From positions 1-7,267 of the forward strand of contig CALAJG010000048.1 of the NCBI GenBank assembly GCA_937923375.1: DNA of 7,267 bases. The letters run 5' to 3'. The notes beneath the pieces are model-generated. The model was not told where the DNA came from. It ran no database searches and saw only the letters and a program-made list of their open reading frames with translations. Shown here one piece after another: positions 4,746 through 7,267 of this stretch (its first letter is position 1; each line of letters starts with the position of its first letter). The stretch comes from an uncultured Leucothrix sp. Its GTDB lineage: Bacteria; Pseudomonadota; Gammaproteobacteria; Thiotrichales; Thiotrichaceae. The position numbers and the translations under genes were made by a program.

Positions 4746-7267
4746 ATGGCCGAAACAAAAAATGATGATTTTGAAATAGACGAATCGAAATTACAGGAAA
4801 TGATCGCTGAGACGGATACCGGGGCAAGAAATCCATCCGGCAGCGTCGGAAAAATGATGTTCTGGGTAGCGTTTGCCTGGGCCGTATTTCAACTCTGGAT
4901 AGCATCGCCATTTCCGTATATGTTTGCTGACTACCTTCCGGTACTTAACAACACAGGCACACGTTCAATTCACCTAGCCTTCGCCATGTTTCTCGGCTTC
5001 TTAGCTTACCCAGCATTTAAATCTTCACCACGTGACCACATACCAAAGCTAGATTGGATCTTCGGCATAGTGGCGATAATAACGTGCTTATACCTCTGGA
5101 TTTTTGCCAGAGAACTAGCAGATCGTGCAGGACTACCAACCGTTTTAGACCTTGTCGTGTCGGGCGTCGGTGTCGTGTTAGTCCTAGAAGCAGCCAGGCG
5201 CGCATTGGGCCCACCGTTAATGATCATAGCCATGATATTTTTGGCTTACGTTTTCCTGGGTCACCTGGCACCCGATGTGATGGCTTGGAAAGGCGCATCC
5301 TTTGGTCGAGCCATGAGTCATTTCTGGATCACTCAAGAAGGGGTGTTCGGAATCGCACTGGGTGTTTCCACCAGTATGGTGTTCTTGTTTGTATTATTCG
5401 GGTCGCTGCTCGAAAGAGCCGGTGCGGGTAACTATTTTATTTGGGTAGCGTTTACCCTACTCGGTCACTTGAAAGGTGGGCCGGCTAAAGCAGCCGTTGT
5501 TTCATCAGCATTAACCGGACTAGTGTCGGGCTCGTCGATTGCTAACGTGGTCACCACCGGAACATTTACCATCCCGCTCATGAAGCGCGTTGGGTTTTCT
5601 TCTGAAAAAGCAGGTGCGGTAGAGGTAGCCTCATCGACTAACGGTCAGCTAACACCGCCTGTAATGGGGGCCGCTGCCTTCCTGATGATTGAGTTTGTCG
5701 GCATATCGTATATCGAAGTCATCAAGCACGCCTTCTTACCGGCGGTTATCGCCTACATCGCACTGGTTTATATTGTTCATTTAGAAGCCTGCAAAGCAGG
5801 TATGGTGGGATTACCTCGCCGTGTACAGAAGACTTTCTTGCAAAGTCTGTTTACCTTCATGACTGTCGTCATCGGTATCATGTTGCTGTCATTAGGTATG
5901 TACTACGGCCTGGGCTGGCTTAAAGACGCTACCGGCGAATTAATGCCATGGATCTCCGCTGGCGTATTCTTTGTCGCCTACATAGGGTTACTACTGCTGG
6001 CGGTTAGGTACCCTGACTTGGGACGCAGTGATGAAATCTCTGAGCTACCGGAAGTTGGTCCCGTAGTTAAGTCGGGCCTTTACTTTCTACTGCCTGTTTT
6101 AGTATTGATCTGGATGCTTACAGTGGAGCGCTTATCCCCTTCACTTTCTGCATTCTGGGCCTCGCTTGGTATGATCTTTGTGCTGCTAACGCACAAATTC
6201 CTGAAAGGCATATTCCGTGGCCAAGGCCAGGTCACCCGCTTTATTGGTGATGGCTGGGTCGACTTTAAAGAAGGTATGGTTGCCGGTTCTCGTAACATGA
6301 TCGGAATTGGTATCGCTACTGCGGCAGCTGGCTTGATTATCGGCGCGGTTACATTAAGTGGTGTTGGTTTGATCCTGGCTGAGGTCGTTGAGTTTATCTC
6401 AGGTGGAAGCCTGATCGTTATGCTCATTTTAACAGCGGGCATCAGCCTACTACTCGGTATGGGCTTACCTACCACAGCCAACTACATCGTAGTTTCATCA
6501 TTGATGGCACCGGTTATCGTAACCCTCGGTGCACAGTCTGGTTTGATTGTTCCACTGATCGCGGTGCATCTATTCGTGTTCTACTTCGGAATACTGGCGG
6601 ATGATACGCCGCCCGTTGGACTGGCGGCCTACGCGGCCGCAGCAATCTCGGGCGGTGACCCTATCAAGACGGGTATCCAGGGTTTCATGTATGACATCCG
6701 TACCGGTATTCTTCCATTCATGTTTATCTTCAATACTGAGCTATTGATGATCGGCATACGAGGGCCGTTCCATTTGGCTCTGGTTATCATATCGGCGACC
6801 GCTGCGATGTTGATTTTCGCTTCGGCAACGCAGGGCTGGTTCTTGACTAAGAACAAAATTTGGGAGACATTAATCTTTTTGCTCTGTACCTTTATTTTGT
6901 TCCGTCCCGGGTTCTTTATGGACCAGATCTCTCCCGAGCTACAGACGGTCGAAGCCAATCAGATTTATGAAGTAGCCGGTAAATTACCTGATAACGCGCA
7001 AATACGTGTGCAGGTCGCTGGTGAAACCCTGGAAGGTAAAGAAGTTGATAAGGTCGTAATGCTGCCAGTCGGTAAGCAGGCCGAAGGTGAGGCACGCCTA
7101 CGAGATGCAGCCGGGCTTGAGCTAAGAGACGAAGATGGCAAGTTATTTGTTGATAACGTCGTCTTTGGTGGCGTAGCTGAAAAGCAGAAGATCGACTTTG
7201 ACTGGGAAATCAAAAGTGTTCAAATCAAGAATGAGGACAGGCCTGCTAAGCAGTGGTTCTACCTCCT
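4746..7267 (+). CDS. TRAP transporter permease, fused 4TM/12TM type (3' partial)
   Basis: The frame is open from ATG 4746 to the right edge (840 complete codons, last residue Leu), so the C-terminus is missing. GGAG (4735-4738) lies 7 bases upstream. After a charged cytoplasmic stretch (about 1-36), helices from 37 to about 185 form the DctQ-like small-subunit part, and the DctM-like large part follows. Motifs seen are SGSSIANVVTTG (261-272), NGQLTPPVMGAAAF (299-312), LGMGLPTTANY (570-580) and DDTPPVGLAAY (619-629), the paired substrate/Na-site regions typical of TAXI-linked TRAP permeases. From about 719 (FRPGFF) on, the chain becomes charged and beta-like, matching the extra C-terminal domain (DUF3394 type) found on such permeases in gammaproteobacteria. 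It imports the solute delivered by the preceding binding protein, driven by a Na+ or proton gradient. Fusion of Q and M parts is normal for this class. Confidence 0.94.
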   Translation, partial: MAETKNDDFEIDESKLQEMIAETDTGARNPSGSVGKMMFWVAFAWAVFQLWIASPFPYMFADYLPVLNNTGTRSIHLAFAMFLGFLAYPAFKSSPRDHIPKLDWIFGIVAIITCLYLWIFARELADRAGLPTVLDLVVSGVGVVLVLEAARRALGPPLMIIAMIFLAYVFLGHLAPDVMAWKGASFGRAMSHFWITQEGVFGIALGVSTSMVFLFVLFGSLLERAGAGNYFIWVAFTLLGHLKGGPAKAAVVSSALTGLVSGSSIANVVTTGTFTIPLMKRVGFSSEKAGAVEVASSTNGQLTPPVMGAAAFLMIEFVGISYIEVIKHAFLPAVIAYIALVYIVHLEACKAGMVGLPRRVQKTFLQSLFTFMTVVIGIMLLSLGMYYGLGWLKDATGELMPWISAGVFFVAYIGLLLLAVRYPDLGRSDEISELPEVGPVVKSGLYFLLPVLVLIWMLTVERLSPSLSAFWASLGMIFVLLTHKFLKGIFRGQGQVTRFIGDGWVDFKEGMVAGSRNMIGIGIATAAAGLIIGAVTLSGVGLILAEVVEFISGGSLIVMLILTAGISLLLGMGLPTTANYIVVSSLMAPVIVTLGAQSGLIVPLIAVHLFVFYFGILADDTPPVGLAAYAAAAISGGDPIKTGIQGFMYDIRTGILPFMFIFNTELLMIGIRGPFHLALVIISATAAMLIFASATQGWFLTKNKIWETLIFLLCTFILFRPGFFMDQISPELQTVEANQIYEVAGKLPDNAQIRVQVAGETLEGKEVDKVVMLPVGKQAEGEARLRDAAGLELRDEDGKLFVDNVVFGGVAEKQKIDFDWEIKSVQIKNEDRPAKQWFYL

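Noticed and set aside
5006..7213. Several open frames opposite or inside the TRAP permease gene (5006-5233, 5054-5431, 6080-6481, 6629-6958, 6965-7213)
   Set aside because: All lie within the continuous permease frame, which carries the expected motifs; they have low-complexity or motif-free translations and are shadows.

Overview
The window looks like chromosomal DNA of a Gram-negative bacterium, most likely a marine gammaproteobacterium. This is inferred from Sec-type signal peptides, a periplasmic-type thioredoxin/CcdA pair, a proteobacterial GloA ending in a PPAEPW tail, and a TAXI-type TRAP transporter whose fused permease carries a C-terminal extension. No rRNA, tRNA, CRISPR array or insertion sequence was seen.

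Left part (1-2097). The 3' end of a gene with two mannan-binding (MVL-type) lectin repeats runs in from the left edge on the + strand. It meets a minus-strand cluster at a strong, symmetric hairpin (384-413) that can end transcription from both sides. Transcribed right to left, that cluster is gloA (glyoxalase I), ccdA-like (membrane thiol-electron carrier) and a secreted thioredoxin-like protein. The last two form a split DsbD-like relay: cytoplasmic thioredoxin to CcdA to periplasmic CXXC protein.

Middle part (2098-3645). A second, sequence-divergent VOC/glyoxalase-like gene is divergent from gloA, with only 42 bp between start codons. It converges, 13 bp apart, on an 8-helix membrane protein with a TspO/MBR-like core. 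A 362-bp AT-rich non-coding region follows and must hold the control signals of the divergent tspO-like and TRAP genes.

Right part (3646-7267). A TAXI-family TRAP solute-binding protein is followed by a rho-independent terminator, then by a fused 4TM/12TM TRAP permease that runs off the right edge 840 codons in. The binding protein catches a small solute (probably an organic acid, identity unknown) in the periplasm and the permease imports it using an ion gradient. The terminator between them would give more binding protein than permease.

Most of this is ordinary core or accessory metabolism and transport. I see no convincing new defence, mobile or otherwise undescribed system. The items most worth a second look are the repeat lectin, the enlarged TspO-like protein, the thioredoxin's altered cis-proline region and the compact VOC divergon.
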